A stretch of 64,000 bases of DNA from assembly GCF_049310025.1 (NCBI RefSeq), contig NZ_JBJYKD010000008.1, positions 58,184 through 122,183 of the forward strand. The letters run 5' to 3'. The DNA comes from JBJYKD01 sp049310025 (GTDB taxonomy: Bacteria > Bacillota > Thermosediminibacteria > Thermosediminibacterales > Tepidanaerobacteraceae). Under the pieces are notes generated by a model. That model did not search any database, had not been told where the DNA came from, and saw only the letters and a program-made list of their open reading frames with translations. Of this stretch, positions 51,883 to 60,786 are shown in pieces. The translations under genes were made by a program, and so were the position numbers. The first letter of the stretch is position 1. Every line of letters starts with the position of its first letter.

Positions 51883-54030
51883 ATGAATTTAAAAAAAAGG
51901 GCGGTTAAAATACTGCAGATTTTATTGCAAAGCACCGAACCTTTGACGATCCGTCAGTTGGGCACTTATTTAAATGTTAGTGAAAGAACCGTTCAAAATG
52001 ATTTAAATCAGCTGGATTACTGGCTGAGCAAAAATGATATAGGTAAATTGATAAGAAAACCTAATATTGGAATTGCTGTAGACAGAAAGTATAAAGATAA
52101 GATTTTAGAAAAATTGTCAGATTTAAATTATTATATTTATCAGCTTGCTCCGGAAGAAAGAAAAAAATTAATTGTAGCAGAACTTTTAAGAACAAAAGAA
52201 TGTGTGAAGATAAACGAACTGGCAGATAAAATGTTTGTTAGCCGTAACACTGTCATTTCCGACCTGGCAGATGTCAAGAACTGGTTGAAGAAATTTAATT
52301 TACAAGTGAAATATATAACGAAAAAGGGCATTAAAGTAGTGGGTGAAGAAAAAGATTTACGAAGAGCTCTGGTTGAGAGTATAACCGAGAACATGAATCT
52401 GGAGGAAATAGTTAACATCCTTGATTACCGGGACTTGCAATATAAAACAATTGAGCCCGGTATTGCGCACCAGTTGCGAACGCTTGTAAAAGATATCGAT
52501 GTGTCGTATATAAGACATTGTGTCGAAGAGGCGGAGAGGCGGCTGGGCAAGGATTTGAGCGACATGGCTTTTTCGGGTCTCATAATACATATCGCAATTG
52601 CTATAAAGCGCATATCTGTCGGCAGAGAAATCCTGATGCCCAGGGAAAAATTAAAGCAGCTGATGGTTGAAAAAGAGTTTATAATAGCTCTGCAAATTGC
52701 GGAGAAATTAGAAAAACGTTTCGGGCTTAAAATTCCGATAGAAGAGGTGGGGTATATAACTCTTCATCTCCTGGGCGGAAAAGTTACCAGGCCTTCGCCT
52801 GAAGAAGAAGGCAACTGGGTGGAAGTATCTCTTATTACCTCGAAACTTATTAGTCATGTAGGTAAATTGATCCATGTTGATCTTTCTTTTGATGAAATAC
52901 TTTTCAACGGTCTTAAAGAACATTTAAAACCCGCGCTGTATCGTATGAGAAATGGCCTTTCCATAAAAAATCCCCTTTTAAATGAAGTAAAAAAAGAATA
53001 TCCGGAAATTTTTTCAGCTGTTGAAGAAGCCTGCCTGCAGCTTAAAGATAAGTTCCAAAGTTATGTAATGGAAGATGAAGTGGCCTACATAGCTATGCAT
53101 TTTGGAGCGGCAATAGAAAGACTGAGAAACAATAGAAAAGTTAAGGCAGTGATCGTATGCAGCACCGGCATGGGCACGGCAAGACTTCTGGCATCCCGTC
53201 TGAATCGTGAATTTGAAAATATACTGGTGACAAAAATAACTTCTTATCATTGTCTTAATGAAGAAGACCTTAAAGAAAATATAATAATTTCCACAATACC
53301 TCTGAAGTATAAAGATATTCCCTGCATACATATTTCACCGCTTCTTAACGAAAAAGACAAAAGCAGGCTCATGAATTTTTTGAGCTGCATTAATCTACCC
53401 GTCGGGATGTCTGAAGTGGTGCCTTTAAATAGTCTCTTATCCATAATCAGAGAAAACTGTCAAATTATAGATTATCGCAACTTGGTTAAGGCGCTTGTAA
53501 GCTTTTTCGAAAATCATAACATTAAAATTGCGAACAGATTTTATACAACTGAGGAGGCATTAAAACCTGTGTTAAAAGATGTATTAAAAGAAGAAAACAT
53601 TTTGTTGAACGTAAAAGTAAGCGATTGGCAGGAGGCAATTGATGTGGGAGGCAACCTGCTGTTAAAAAACGGGTATATAGAAGAAAAGTATATAAGTGCA
53701 ATGAAAGATGCTGTAAGGACATTAGGCCCATATATAGTAATAGCGCCCGGCATTGCCATGCCCCACGCCAGGCCGGAAATGGGAGCGAAGAAAATTGGCA
53801 TGAGCCTCATAACGTTAACCCAGCCGGTAAACTTTGGTCATCCGGAAAATGACCCGGTTAAAATCGTTGTTTGTCTATGCTCTACAGATTCTATCACTCA
53901 CCTTAAAGCGCTCTCTCAGCTTATGCAGTTTCTGGACAGTAAAGATGTAATCGAGCTTTTAAGGGAAAAAAATGCCGATAAAAAATTGCTCATTAAATAT
54001 ATAAACAATTTTTCAGAAAAGGAGGAGTAA
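51883..54030 (+). CDS. PRD-containing transcriptional regulator with EIIB and EIIA domains
   Basis: The 715-residue protein has an N-terminal helix-turn-helix (QLGTYLNVSERTVQNDLNQL), a second winged-helix-like part around residues 95-165 (KMFVSRNTVISDLADVKNWL), two PTS regulation domains around residues 190-400, and an EIIB-like domain with KAVIVCSTGMGTARLLASRL (Cys426). A C-terminal EIIA domain of the fructose/mannitol type has IAPGIAMPHARPEMGAK (His628). This is the MtlR/LicR layout. Phosphorylation of PRDs by HPr and the cognate EIIB tunes its activity. It precedes the ascorbate-family PTS genes by 3 bases and very likely activates them. Confidence 0.9.
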   Translation: MNLKKRAVKILQILLQSTEPLTIRQLGTYLNVSERTVQNDLNQLDYWLSKNDIGKLIRKPNIGIAVDRKYKDKILEKLSDLNYYIYQLAPEERKKLIVAELLRTKECVKINELADKMFVSRNTVISDLADVKNWLKKFNLQVKYITKKGIKVVGEEKDLRRALVESITENMNLEEIVNILDYRDLQYKTIEPGIAHQLRTLVKDIDVSYIRHCVEEAERRLGKDLSDMAFSGLIIHIAIAIKRISVGREILMPREKLKQLMVEKEFIIALQIAEKLEKRFGLKIPIEEVGYITLHLLGGKVTRPSPEEEGNWVEVSLITSKLISHVGKLIHVDLSFDEILFNGLKEHLKPALYRMRNGLSIKNPLLNEVKKEYPEIFSAVEEACLQLKDKFQSYVMEDEVAYIAMHFGAAIERLRNNRKVKAVIVCSTGMGTARLLASRLNREFENILVTKITSYHCLNEEDLKENIIISTIPLKYKDIPCIHISPLLNEKDKSRLMNFLSCINLPVGMSEVVPLNSLLSIIRENCQIIDYRNLVKALVSFFENHNIKIANRFYTTEEALKPVLKDVLKEENILLNVKVSDWQEAIDVGGNLLLKNGYIEEKYISAMKDAVRTLGPYIVIAPGIAMPHARPEMGAKKIGMSLITLTQPVNFGHPENDPVKIVVCLCSTDSITHLKALSQLMQFLDSKDVIELLREKNADKKLLIKYINNFSEKEE

Positions 54031-54033
54031 TAA

Positions 54034-54312
54034 GTGAAGATCGTAACCATATGTGGAATGGGGCTTGGAACCAGCCTGATGCTTAAAATGTACATAGAGC
54101 AGGTGTTGCGGAAAAGGGGACAAAAGGCCGAAATTTCAAATATTGATTTGGGTTCAATAAAAAGTGCAAATGCTGATTTGATAATTGCACCTAAAGAGAT
54201 GATGTCCCAAATAAAGGATGTCACGGTGGATAAGATTTTTATAAATAATCTGATTAATAAAAAGGAATTAGAGGAAAAGTTGGAAGATTATTTAAATAAC
54301 TTAAAAAAATAA
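54034..54312 (+). CDS. PTS ascorbate-family EIIB component
   Basis: The 92-residue protein starts with GTG 54034 and has KIVTICGMGLGTSLMLKMYI near the N-terminus, where the cysteine is the phosphorylation site. Length and the C-terminal LINKKELEEKLEDYLNNL match UlaB/SgaB-like proteins. The cognate EIIA activity may come from the C-terminal domain of the regulator or from another locus, because no separate EIIA gene lies in this operon. Confidence 0.9.
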   Translation: MKIVTICGMGLGTSLMLKMYIEQVLRKRGQKAEISNIDLGSIKSANADLIIAPKEMMSQIKDVTVDKIFINNLINKKELEEKLEDYLNNLKK

Positions 54313-54328
54313 AAAGGAGGCTTTTTAT

Positions 54329-55600
54329 ATGCAATTAATAAATTTCATCAGTATGCTCCTGGGGGAACCGGCGGTGGTCCTGGCTGTGGTGGCGGCGTTA
54401 GGCCTCATCTCCCTCAGGAAATCTGCAAATGAAGTAATAACCGGAATGATAAAGACCACTCTGGGGTTTTTAATTTTGAGCGGTGGGGCTGGTCTTATAG
54501 TAAATGCCTTAATTCCATTCAGTCAAATGTTTCAGGAGGCTTTTCATTTAACCGGAATAGTTGCTGAAGATAATTCGCTGGTGGCCGCTGTGTCAACCTT
54601 TCTAGGCAAAGAAACGGCGCTCATTATGGTTTTTGCATTTATAATAAATTTAATTCTAGCCCGAATTACACCATTCAAATACGTATTCTTAACAGGTCAC
54701 ATGATGTGGAGCTTTGCCGGCACCATGGCCATAGTGCTCGATCAAATGGGCTTTAAAGGATGGACTGTTGTTTTAATAGGTTCAATAGTAGAAGGAATAT
54801 GTATGGTTGTATTTCCGGCTATTTCCCAGAAAACCGTAAGATTGGTTACCGGCAGCGACGATGTTGCTTTTGGGTTCTGGGGCAGCTCATGGATTACGCT
54901 TTCAGGATGGGTGGGCAAACTTTTTGGCAACAAAGAGCAAACCACCGAAGATATGAAAGTGCCAGAAAGCCTTGGATTTTTCAGAGATATGGCGATTTTT
55001 ATGTCTATAGTTATGGTGATAATTTATACTATCACGGCCTTCATAGCCGGTCCGGAAATCGTCGGCAAGTTGAGCGGAGGTAAAAACTACTTAATTTTTT
55101 CAATGCTTCAGGCTCTATCTTTTGTGGCGGGTGTCCTGGTTTTACTGCAGGGCGTCAGAATGTTTTTAGGGGAGATTATACCGGCTTTCCAGGGAATCAG
55201 CGAAAAAATCGTTCCCGGTGCAAAACCGGCATTAGACGTTCCCGTATTTTATTCTTACGCGCCCATAGCCGTGATAGTAGGATTTATTGCGGCGCTTATA
55301 GGTTCGCTGCTTGCAACTTTTATTACAAGAGTCGTAGCGCCGGTGGTGGTACTGCCCAGTGTAATTGGCATGTTCTTTATGGGGGCATGTGCCGGAGTTT
55401 TCGGAAACACCCTGGGCGGCAGGCGGGGCGCTATAGTTGCGGGATTTTTCCTGGGGTTTACATGGCCTCTGATGGTCGCTTTTGGATATCCCTTGGCAGA
55501 TGTAACTAAATACGGTGTAGAGGGACTTTGGTTTGCTTCACCGGATGCTATAATCGTCCTTACATTGATGAGATTGATAGGCAAGGCGTTTGGCCTGTAA
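54329..55600 (+). CDS. PTS ascorbate-family EIIC permease (UlaA/SgaT type)
   Basis: The 423-residue membrane protein with ten or more helices starts behind AAGGAGG. It has UlaA features: RKSANEVITGMIKTTLGFLI, ILARITPFKYVFLTGHMMWS, PVFYSYAPIAVIVGFIAALI and MGACAGVFGNTLGGRRGAIV. The family transports ascorbate, but relatives move other sugar acids or lactones. The downstream genes (phosphotriesterase family, KDPG-type aldolase) argue for a sugar lactone or acid other than ascorbate, since no ula catabolic genes are present. Confidence 0.9.
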   Translation: MQLINFISMLLGEPAVVLAVVAALGLISLRKSANEVITGMIKTTLGFLILSGGAGLIVNALIPFSQMFQEAFHLTGIVAEDNSLVAAVSTFLGKETALIMVFAFIINLILARITPFKYVFLTGHMMWSFAGTMAIVLDQMGFKGWTVVLIGSIVEGICMVVFPAISQKTVRLVTGSDDVAFGFWGSSWITLSGWVGKLFGNKEQTTEDMKVPESLGFFRDMAIFMSIVMVIIYTITAFIAGPEIVGKLSGGKNYLIFSMLQALSFVAGVLVLLQGVRMFLGEIIPAFQGISEKIVPGAKPALDVPVFYSYAPIAVIVGFIAALIGSLLATFITRVVAPVVVLPSVIGMFFMGACAGVFGNTLGGRRGAIVAGFFLGFTWPLMVAFGYPLADVTKYGVEGLWFASPDAIIVLTLMRLIGKAFGL

Positions 55601-55628
55601 AAATAAAATTTTATAAGGAGCGATCAAA

Positions 55629-56546
55629 TTGAAAAAGATAAGAACGGTGTTGGGAGATATAAAACCGGAGGAACTTGGATTTACTTATACGCACGAACAT
55701 TTAATAACACATCCGCCCGCTTGGAAAATCAAGCAGGATCCCGATCTGGAACTTCCTGAAATAGATAGGGCTATTGAAGAACTGGAATATTTTCACAGGG
55801 CCGGGGGAAGGTCGCTGGTGGAAGGCAGCACTATTGATTACGGCAGAGACCCCGAAGGCTTGAAATATATTGCAAAAAAGGTACCTGTCCATATTATAGC
55901 CACCACAGGCTTTAACAAAGGCCCGTATTACCCGGAGTGGGTGAAAGAAAAATCGATAGAGGAACTGGCAGAGTTATTCGTGAAAGAAATTGAAATAGGA
56001 ATGGATAATACCGACATAAAAGCAGGGCAGATAAAAGTGGGAAGTTCTTACAATGTCATAACCGCCGTTGAGGAAAAAGTCACGAGAGCGGCGGCAAGAG
56101 CTCAGAAACGGACAGGGGCGCCCATCTGGGTACATACCGAAAACGGTACCATGGGCTTAGAACAACTGGAGATCTTAAAGCAGGAAGGCGCGGATCTTTC
56201 TAAGACAGCCGTTGGGCATTCTGATAGAAATGCGGATCCTTATTATCATCTTTCCATATTAAAAATGGGTGCTTATATCCAATTTGACGGACCTGGAAAA
56301 ATAAAATACTATCCGGATAGTGTTAGAGTTGAGCTGATAAAAAATATCATAAACAACGGATACGGTGATAAGTTGCTGATTTCGGGTGATATGGGCAGAA
56401 AAAGTTATTTGAAGGCATATCAGGGAGGGCCGGGTTTTGAATATATCATTAAAAAATTCATTCCCCGGTTGATCGCCGAGGGCGTAGATGAAGCAATCAT
56501 CAGGCGGATATTCGTTGAAAATCCAGCCAGGTGGCTGGCGTTTTAG
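55629..56546 (+). CDS. Phosphotriesterase-family metal hydrolase, probable phospho-lactonase
   Basis: TTG 55629 follows AAGGAG, giving 305 residues. Metal ligands are visible: LGFTYTHEHLITHPPAWKIK (His-x-His), GQIKVGSSYN (bridging Lys), PIWVHTENGTMG, TAVGHSDRNADPYYHLS and LLISGDMGRKSYLK (Asp). Some family members next to UlaA-like PTS genes hydrolyse phosphorylated furanose lactones, which fits the order here. It overlaps the aldolase's upstream region only. Exact substrate unknown. Confidence 0.85.
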   Translation: MKKIRTVLGDIKPEELGFTYTHEHLITHPPAWKIKQDPDLELPEIDRAIEELEYFHRAGGRSLVEGSTIDYGRDPEGLKYIAKKVPVHIIATTGFNKGPYYPEWVKEKSIEELAELFVKEIEIGMDNTDIKAGQIKVGSSYNVITAVEEKVTRAAARAQKRTGAPIWVHTENGTMGLEQLEILKQEGADLSKTAVGHSDRNADPYYHLSILKMGAYIQFDGPGKIKYYPDSVRVELIKNIINNGYGDKLLISGDMGRKSYLKAYQGGPGFEYIIKKFIPRLIAEGVDEAIIRRIFVENPARWLAF

Positions 56547-56557
56547 GGGGTAAAATT

Positions 56558-57193
56558 ATGGATATTGTTGAAAAGGTCCTGAAAAATCGCATTTTGCCGA
56601 TTGTAAGAGGAGTAACTGGTGAAAAAATAGATAAATATGTATCTTCATTGAAAGCCGCCGATATTGATATTATTGAGGTGTCTCTTTCAACCCTCGATGC
56701 CCTGGAGACTATAAATTATCTGAAAAAAACTTATCCGGATATGACTGTGGGCGCCGGGACAGTACTTAATATAGAAGATGCCGTAAAAGCAATGGAGGCT
56801 GGAGCTCAGTTTATTGTGACCCCCGGATATATACCAGAACTGGTAGACTTTTTAAAAATGAAGGATGTGCCGGTGATCCCCGGAGTGGCGACCCCCACCG
56901 ACATCACGAGAGCGGTATGTCAGAAGGTGTATTTGCTTAAAATATTTCCGGCGAGCCAGCTTACCACGGAATTCTTTAAAGCCGTGCAGGGGCCGTTTCC
57001 GATGATCAAGATGATGGCCGTAGGGGGGATTACCGTTGATAACGCTTCTGAATTTATAAAAGCCGGGGCATGCTCCATTGGAATGGGAAACGGGTTGTTT
57101 AAAGGTGAAGACGGAGCTGACATTTCAGAGCATGATTTTAAAGTGCGCATAAATGGTCTGAAAAATATATTTAATGAGGTAAAAAAAGAGTGA
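56558..57193 (+). CDS. eda: KDPG/KHG-type 2-keto-3-deoxy aldolase
   Basis: ATG 56558 is behind AGGGGGT; the longer frame from 56531 is not needed. The 211-residue TIM-barrel enzyme has RILPIVRGVTGEKIDKYVSS, MTVGAGTVLNIEDAVKAMEA, FIVTPGYIPELVDFL and VYLLKIFPASQLTTEFFKAV, whose lysine forms the Schiff base. It cleaves a 2-keto-3-deoxy-phospho sugar acid to pyruvate and an aldehyde phosphate. In this operon it would complete breakdown of the sugar acid released by the hydrolase; a dehydratase is not seen. Confidence 0.88.
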   Translation: MDIVEKVLKNRILPIVRGVTGEKIDKYVSSLKAADIDIIEVSLSTLDALETINYLKKTYPDMTVGAGTVLNIEDAVKAMEAGAQFIVTPGYIPELVDFLKMKDVPVIPGVATPTDITRAVCQKVYLLKIFPASQLTTEFFKAVQGPFPMIKMMAVGGITVDNASEFIKAGACSIGMGNGLFKGEDGADISEHDFKVRINGLKNIFNEVKKE

Positions 57194-57198
57194 TTGTT

Positions 57199-57924
57199 AT
57201 GGGTGAAATACTGGCCGAGATGAGAAGACCCGATGTGGAAAAAAGGTTTAATGAGGGAGCGGTGGCCATTTTGCCTATCGGCGCAACCGAACAGCACGGC
57301 CCTCATCTTCCGTACGGGACGGATACTTTTGCGGCCGTTGAGCTGGCCAAAAGATTGAACGAAAGGTTGAACAACGGGATTTTACTGCCGCCTGTTCCCT
57401 TCGGGTATTCATGGGTTTGGAGAAACATACCCGGCTGTATAGTGCTCAAAGAAGATACTGTCAAGGCTTTAATAAAAGATATTGCCGTGAGTCTCTCAAG
57501 AAACGGATGCCGGAAATTTGTCATAATAAACGGTCATGAAGCCAACAATAGACCCATAAAATTTGCCATAAGAGAACTGTCCGACGAAAAGGTAGATATA
57601 AAAATTCTGTATTTCTTTTATCCTGATATGAGAAAATTTATCGAAAATGACATGGAATCCGCATTGTGGAACGGAATGCTGCATGCCTGTGAATTTGAGA
57701 CCTCCGTAATGCTGGCTGTAAAAGAGGAGCTGGTGGATATGAATAAGGCGGTTAAAGAATATCCGGCAACCCCGTACGATTACGGTTTTTCTGATGATTA
57801 TCTGGGAGACTTGAGTAAAAGCGGGGTATTTGGAGACCCGACAAGAGCTGCAAAAGAAAAGGGAGAAAAAATTATTGCAGCTTCAATAAGAAAAATTGAA
57901 AGCATATTAAAAAATGACGGCTAA
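57199..57924 (+). CDS. Creatininase-family amidohydrolase
   Basis: I prefer ATG 57199; GTG 57190 is in frame and overlaps the aldolase. The 241-residue protein has the family metal site AILPIGATEQHGPHLPYGTD, PFGYSWVWRNIPGCIVLKE, KFVIINGHEANNRPIKFAI and MLHACEFETSVMLAVKEELV. Members hydrolyse creatinine, formamidopyrimidines, or act as lactamases and lactonases. It ends the PTS operon; its likely role is opening a cyclic or amide-bearing intermediate. A strong terminator follows. Confidence 0.87.
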   Translation: MGEILAEMRRPDVEKRFNEGAVAILPIGATEQHGPHLPYGTDTFAAVELAKRLNERLNNGILLPPVPFGYSWVWRNIPGCIVLKEDTVKALIKDIAVSLSRNGCRKFVIINGHEANNRPIKFAIRELSDEKVDIKILYFFYPDMRKFIENDMESALWNGMLHACEFETSVMLAVKEELVDMNKAVKEYPATPYDYGFSDDYLGDLSKSGVFGDPTRAAKEKGEKIIAASIRKIESILKNDG

Positions 57925-57976
57925 CATTAATTACAGAAGAGAATTGTGAGATGAAAGTTATTAACCGGTGGAGATT

Positions 57977-58004
57977 AAACTGCGGAGACCCCGCAGTTTT
58001 TTGT
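57977..58004. terminator. Terminator of the ascorbate-family PTS operon
   Basis: AAACTGCGG-AGACC-CCGCAGTTT followed by TTTTG, 50 bases after the creatininase-family gene. Confidence 0.85.
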
Positions 58005-58082
58005 CATTGTGTGAATATCGTGCTGATAAACTGTTTGCAAACCTCAAAAATCGAGTTTTCATGCAAAACAGCGGCGTTTTCT

Positions 58083-58090
58083 GGTATAAT
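58083..58090 (+). promoter_or_regulatory. Extended -10 promoter
   Basis: TGGTATAAT is an extended -10 element; the -35 region (ATGCAAA near 58061) is weak. It lies 38 bases upstream of the small gene at 58128. Confidence 0.5.
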
Positions 58091-58127
58091 AGACGATAAC
58101 GGCATTTAAATTGATGGAGGAATCTGG

Positions 58128-58343
58128 ATGCGTAAAAGAGCGGCCAAAGATGGCGATAAGGTACCGGTTTTAAAAGTGACGGCGTCGGATTGGGAGGGCG
58201 GATTTAGGGGAATGCCCAGCAGGGTTATAGCGGTACTCGACAAAATGAGTTTACATAACCTGATGAATGACCGGATATGGAACCGTACGTCCTTCAGTGT
58301 CGGAGGAAGGGGGCAGATCACCCCTTCCTTCTTAGTTTTATAA
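58128..58343 (+). CDS. Small hypothetical protein or short transcript
   Basis: ATG 58128 follows GGAGG and opens a 71-residue frame (RKRAAKDGDKVPVLKVTASD, WEGGFRGMPSRVIAVLDKM). I do not recognise it. The last residues lie inside a hairpin, AGGAAGGGG / CCCCTTCCT (about 58302-58330), that looks like the transcript's terminator, so the end of the frame may be accidental. With its own promoter and terminator it is a discrete unit of about 240 bases, either a small protein gene or a regulatory RNA. Confidence 0.4.
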   Translation: MRKRAAKDGDKVPVLKVTASDWEGGFRGMPSRVIAVLDKMSLHNLMNDRIWNRTSFSVGGRGQITPSFLVL

Positions 58344-58383
58344 AAGGAAGCTATACGTGGAGTCGTTTAATTAGAAATTCTGA

Positions 58384-59304
58384 TTAAGGCACGCTGGTTA
58401 TAGCCCAGCTTTTTTTAATGCGCTCCCATTTTTTATTTCTAAATTCGATAATAACCTCTATATCTTCTTTCGTCAGGTGCCTGAACCGCCCCTGTTTCAT
58501 AAGGTAATCCTCTACGGAGCTGAATCTGTCAGGATTTTTGTTCAGCTTGAAATCCCCATTTTCGTATTCCGCCATGTACCACAGCCCGCAGTCCACCGCT
58601 TCCCTTGCCATTTCCACCGTGCGGTCGGAAGGGAACCCCCATCCCACCGGGCACGGGGAAAGGACGTGGATATACGAGGTGCCCCTTACGTGTTTTGCCT
58701 TGTGGACTTTGTTGAGGAAGTCCTGTATATATCCCACGCTGGCCGTGGCGGCATAATCAATGCCGTGGGCGGCCACAATTTCGAACATGTTTTTCTTCTG
58801 TGTGGCGGCGCCTCGCATTTTTTCACCGGCAGGTGTGGTGGTGGTCCTGCTGCCGTACGGGGTCAGGCCGCTTTTTTGAATGCCGGTGTTCATGTAAGCC
58901 TCATTGTCGTAACAAATATAAATAATCCGCTCATGCCGGTCGATGGCGCCGGAAAGGGCCTGAAGCCCTATGTCTGCGGTGCCTCCGTCTCCGGCAAAAC
59001 CCACGGCGTAAAAATCCCTGATGCCGAGCGCCCTGGCCCCGGCCGCTATTCCCGAAAGCATGGAAGCGGTTCCCGCAAAGGTCGAGATCATGGCGTTGTT
59101 CGCAAAGCAGAGCTGCGGGTAAATAAATCCCACCGCCGACATGCATCCTGCAGGCAGCACCGCGAAAGTCCTTTCACCCAGAACTTTGAGGGCGAGGCGC
59201 ACGGCCAGGCTTCCTCCGCATCCGGCACAGGCCTTATGCCCGTAGAAAAATTCCCGGTCCGTTATATTGCGTGCATTTATCGGCTTTATTTTGGCTTCAC
59301 TCAT
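58384..59304 (-). CDS. porB: 2-oxoacid:ferredoxin oxidoreductase, beta subunit
   Basis: The 306-residue subunit contains EFFYGHKACAGCGGSLAVRL near the N-terminus and the thiamine-diphosphate motif FAGDGGTADIGLQALSGAID with YICYDNEAYMNTGIQKSG. SYIHVLSPCPVGWGFP lies downstream. It overlaps the alpha gene by 8 bases. The complex converts a 2-oxoacid to acyl-CoA with reduction of ferredoxin. It could act on pyruvate, branched-chain or aromatic 2-oxoacids; the neighbouring phenylacetate-CoA ligase and aminotransferase favour amino-acid-derived substrates. Confidence 0.92.
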   Translation of the reverse strand: MSEAKIKPINARNITDREFFYGHKACAGCGGSLAVRLALKVLGERTFAVLPAGCMSAVGFIYPQLCFANNAMISTFAGTASMLSGIAAGARALGIRDFYAVGFAGDGGTADIGLQALSGAIDRHERIIYICYDNEAYMNTGIQKSGLTPYGSRTTTTPAGEKMRGAATQKKNMFEIVAAHGIDYAATASVGYIQDFLNKVHKAKHVRGTSYIHVLSPCPVGWGFPSDRTVEMAREAVDCGLWYMAEYENGDFKLNKNPDRFSSVEDYLMKQGRFRHLTKEDIEVIIEFRNKKWERIKKSWAITSVP

Positions 59305-60493
59305 CTATGGCCACCCCCAGGTTTATAAACTGTACATGCTTTTGCCTTTTTCCTTCCGCGGCGGATTTTAGAACGGAAAACATGTTTGCTATATCCTTCT
59401 TTGATATGCTTCTTCCTCCGAGGCCCGCAATAAAATCGATGGTCACCACATTTTTCCCGGATCTGGCGACGGCGGAATTCACGTTGGTGTAAACCGTCCC
59501 CTCATAGCCGAAAGATATGTCCTTATCTATTACTCCTATGGCCTTCACAGTCCGGGAAAGTTCGGCAATTTCCTTTTGCGGGAAGGGGCGCATGAAGCGG
59601 ATTTTTAAAAGCCCCACCTTCCAACCTTCCTCCCGCAGGCGGTCTACCACCACCCTGGCGGTACCCGTAACGCTTCCCAGCGTAACCAGCACCATTTCGG
59701 CGTCCTCGCACCGGTATGCTTCCACCATCCCGCCGTATTTTCTCCCGAAATGCTCATAAAAGCGCCGTTCCGTTTCTTCAATCACCTCTACGGCATCCAG
59801 GACCGCCCTGTGCTGCTGGTATTTGAATTCCATGTTGTCCTCAGGAGCTGAACTGAAGGCCATGTTTTTGGGATTATCCAGGTCCAGCTTGTACGGTGTG
59901 TCAAACGGCGGCAAAAACCGGTCCACGCTTTCCTGGTCGGGGACATCCACCGGTTCGTAGGTATGCGTCAGAATAAATCCATCCAGATTTACCATAACCG
60001 GCGTCAGCACTTTGGGGTGCTCCGCAATGGCATAGGCCTGAATTATCATGTCCAGGCTTTCCTGGGCGTCTTCCACATAAACCTGTATCCACCCCGAATC
60101 CAGCAGGGAAAGGGAGTCCCTCTGATCGCCGTATATGCTCCAGGGCAGTGCCAGTGAGCGGTTGGCGTTCATCATCACGATGGGGAACCTGCCTCCGCTG
60201 GCATAATGAAGGCACTCCGCCATGTACAGGAGGCCCTGGGATGAAGTGGCGGTGAACGTCCTGGCCCCTACGGCGCTGGCGCCCATGGCCGCCGACAGAG
60301 CCGAATGTTCGGATTCCACATGCATGAATTCGCATTTTAAAGACCCATCCGCCACCATTTCCGAAAGCCTTTCCATGACCACCGTCTGCGGCGTTATGGG
60401 ATATGCGGCGATGACGTGTGGCCTTGAGAGTTTTACGCCCAGGGCCACGGCTTCATTTCCCGATAAAAAAGCCTTATAACCCCGCATCGTCAT
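59297..60493 (-). CDS. porA: 2-oxoacid:ferredoxin oxidoreductase, alpha subunit
   Basis: The 398-residue subunit has KAFLSGNEAVALGVKLSRPH, VIAAYPITPQTVVMERLSEM (the YPITP motif) and FTATSSQGLLYMAECLHYAS, and later LLKIRFMRPFPQKEIAELSR and VIDKDISFGYEGTVYTNV. These are typical of the PorA/VorB chain. Its start overlaps the stop of the ferredoxin-type gene (ATGA). It binds the 2-oxoacid and part of the cofactor with the beta subunit. Confidence 0.92.
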   Translation of the reverse strand: MTMRGYKAFLSGNEAVALGVKLSRPHVIAAYPITPQTVVMERLSEMVADGSLKCEFMHVESEHSALSAAMGASAVGARTFTATSSQGLLYMAECLHYASGGRFPIVMMNANRSLALPWSIYGDQRDSLSLLDSGWIQVYVEDAQESLDMIIQAYAIAEHPKVLTPVMVNLDGFILTHTYEPVDVPDQESVDRFLPPFDTPYKLDLDNPKNMAFSSAPEDNMEFKYQQHRAVLDAVEVIEETERRFYEHFGRKYGGMVEAYRCEDAEMVLVTLGSVTGTARVVVDRLREEGWKVGLLKIRFMRPFPQKEIAELSRTVKAIGVIDKDISFGYEGTVYTNVNSAVARSGKNVVTIDFIAGLGGRSISKKDIANMFSVLKSAAEGKRQKHVQFINLGVAIDE

Positions 60494-60786
60494 TCCTCCT
60501 CCACCATTCGAATGGCGCCTTTTTTACATTCCCTGGCACAGATGCCGCAGCCCTTGCAGAATCTATAGTCGATGTCCACCTTACCGTTTGATTTAAAGAT
60601 AACGCCGTCGGGGCAGCACAGGTAGCAAACAAGGCAGTTCACGCATAAATTTTTGTCTATTACGGGTTTTACGGTTCTCCATCCGGCGTTTTCGGTCACC
60701 AGGTGCCCCGCGGTAAAGCAGGGGCCGCAGGGATAATCATTTATATGGCGTGGCTTTTTATATTCTCGAACCGGTGGTCTTTCCAT
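60490..60786 (-). CDS. porD: 2-oxoacid:ferredoxin oxidoreductase, delta (2[4Fe-4S]) subunit
   Basis: The 98-residue protein has AAGGAGGGTG before its ATG, which lies inside the end of porC in another frame. Two cysteine clusters bind iron-sulphur centres: KNLCVNCLVCYLCCPDGVIF and YRFCKGCGICARECKKGAIR. It carries electrons from the thiamine centre to ferredoxin. Confidence 0.92.
   Translation of the reverse strand: MERPPVREYKKPRHINDYPCGPCFTAGHLVTENAGWRTVKPVIDKNLCVNCLVCYLCCPDGVIFKSNGKVDIDYRFCKGCGICARECKKGAIRMVEEE

Noticed and set aside
58477..59328. Long plus-strand frame of 283 codons
   Set aside because: It lies opposite the porB gene, which has clear family motifs; the frame is a by-product of high-GC codon use.
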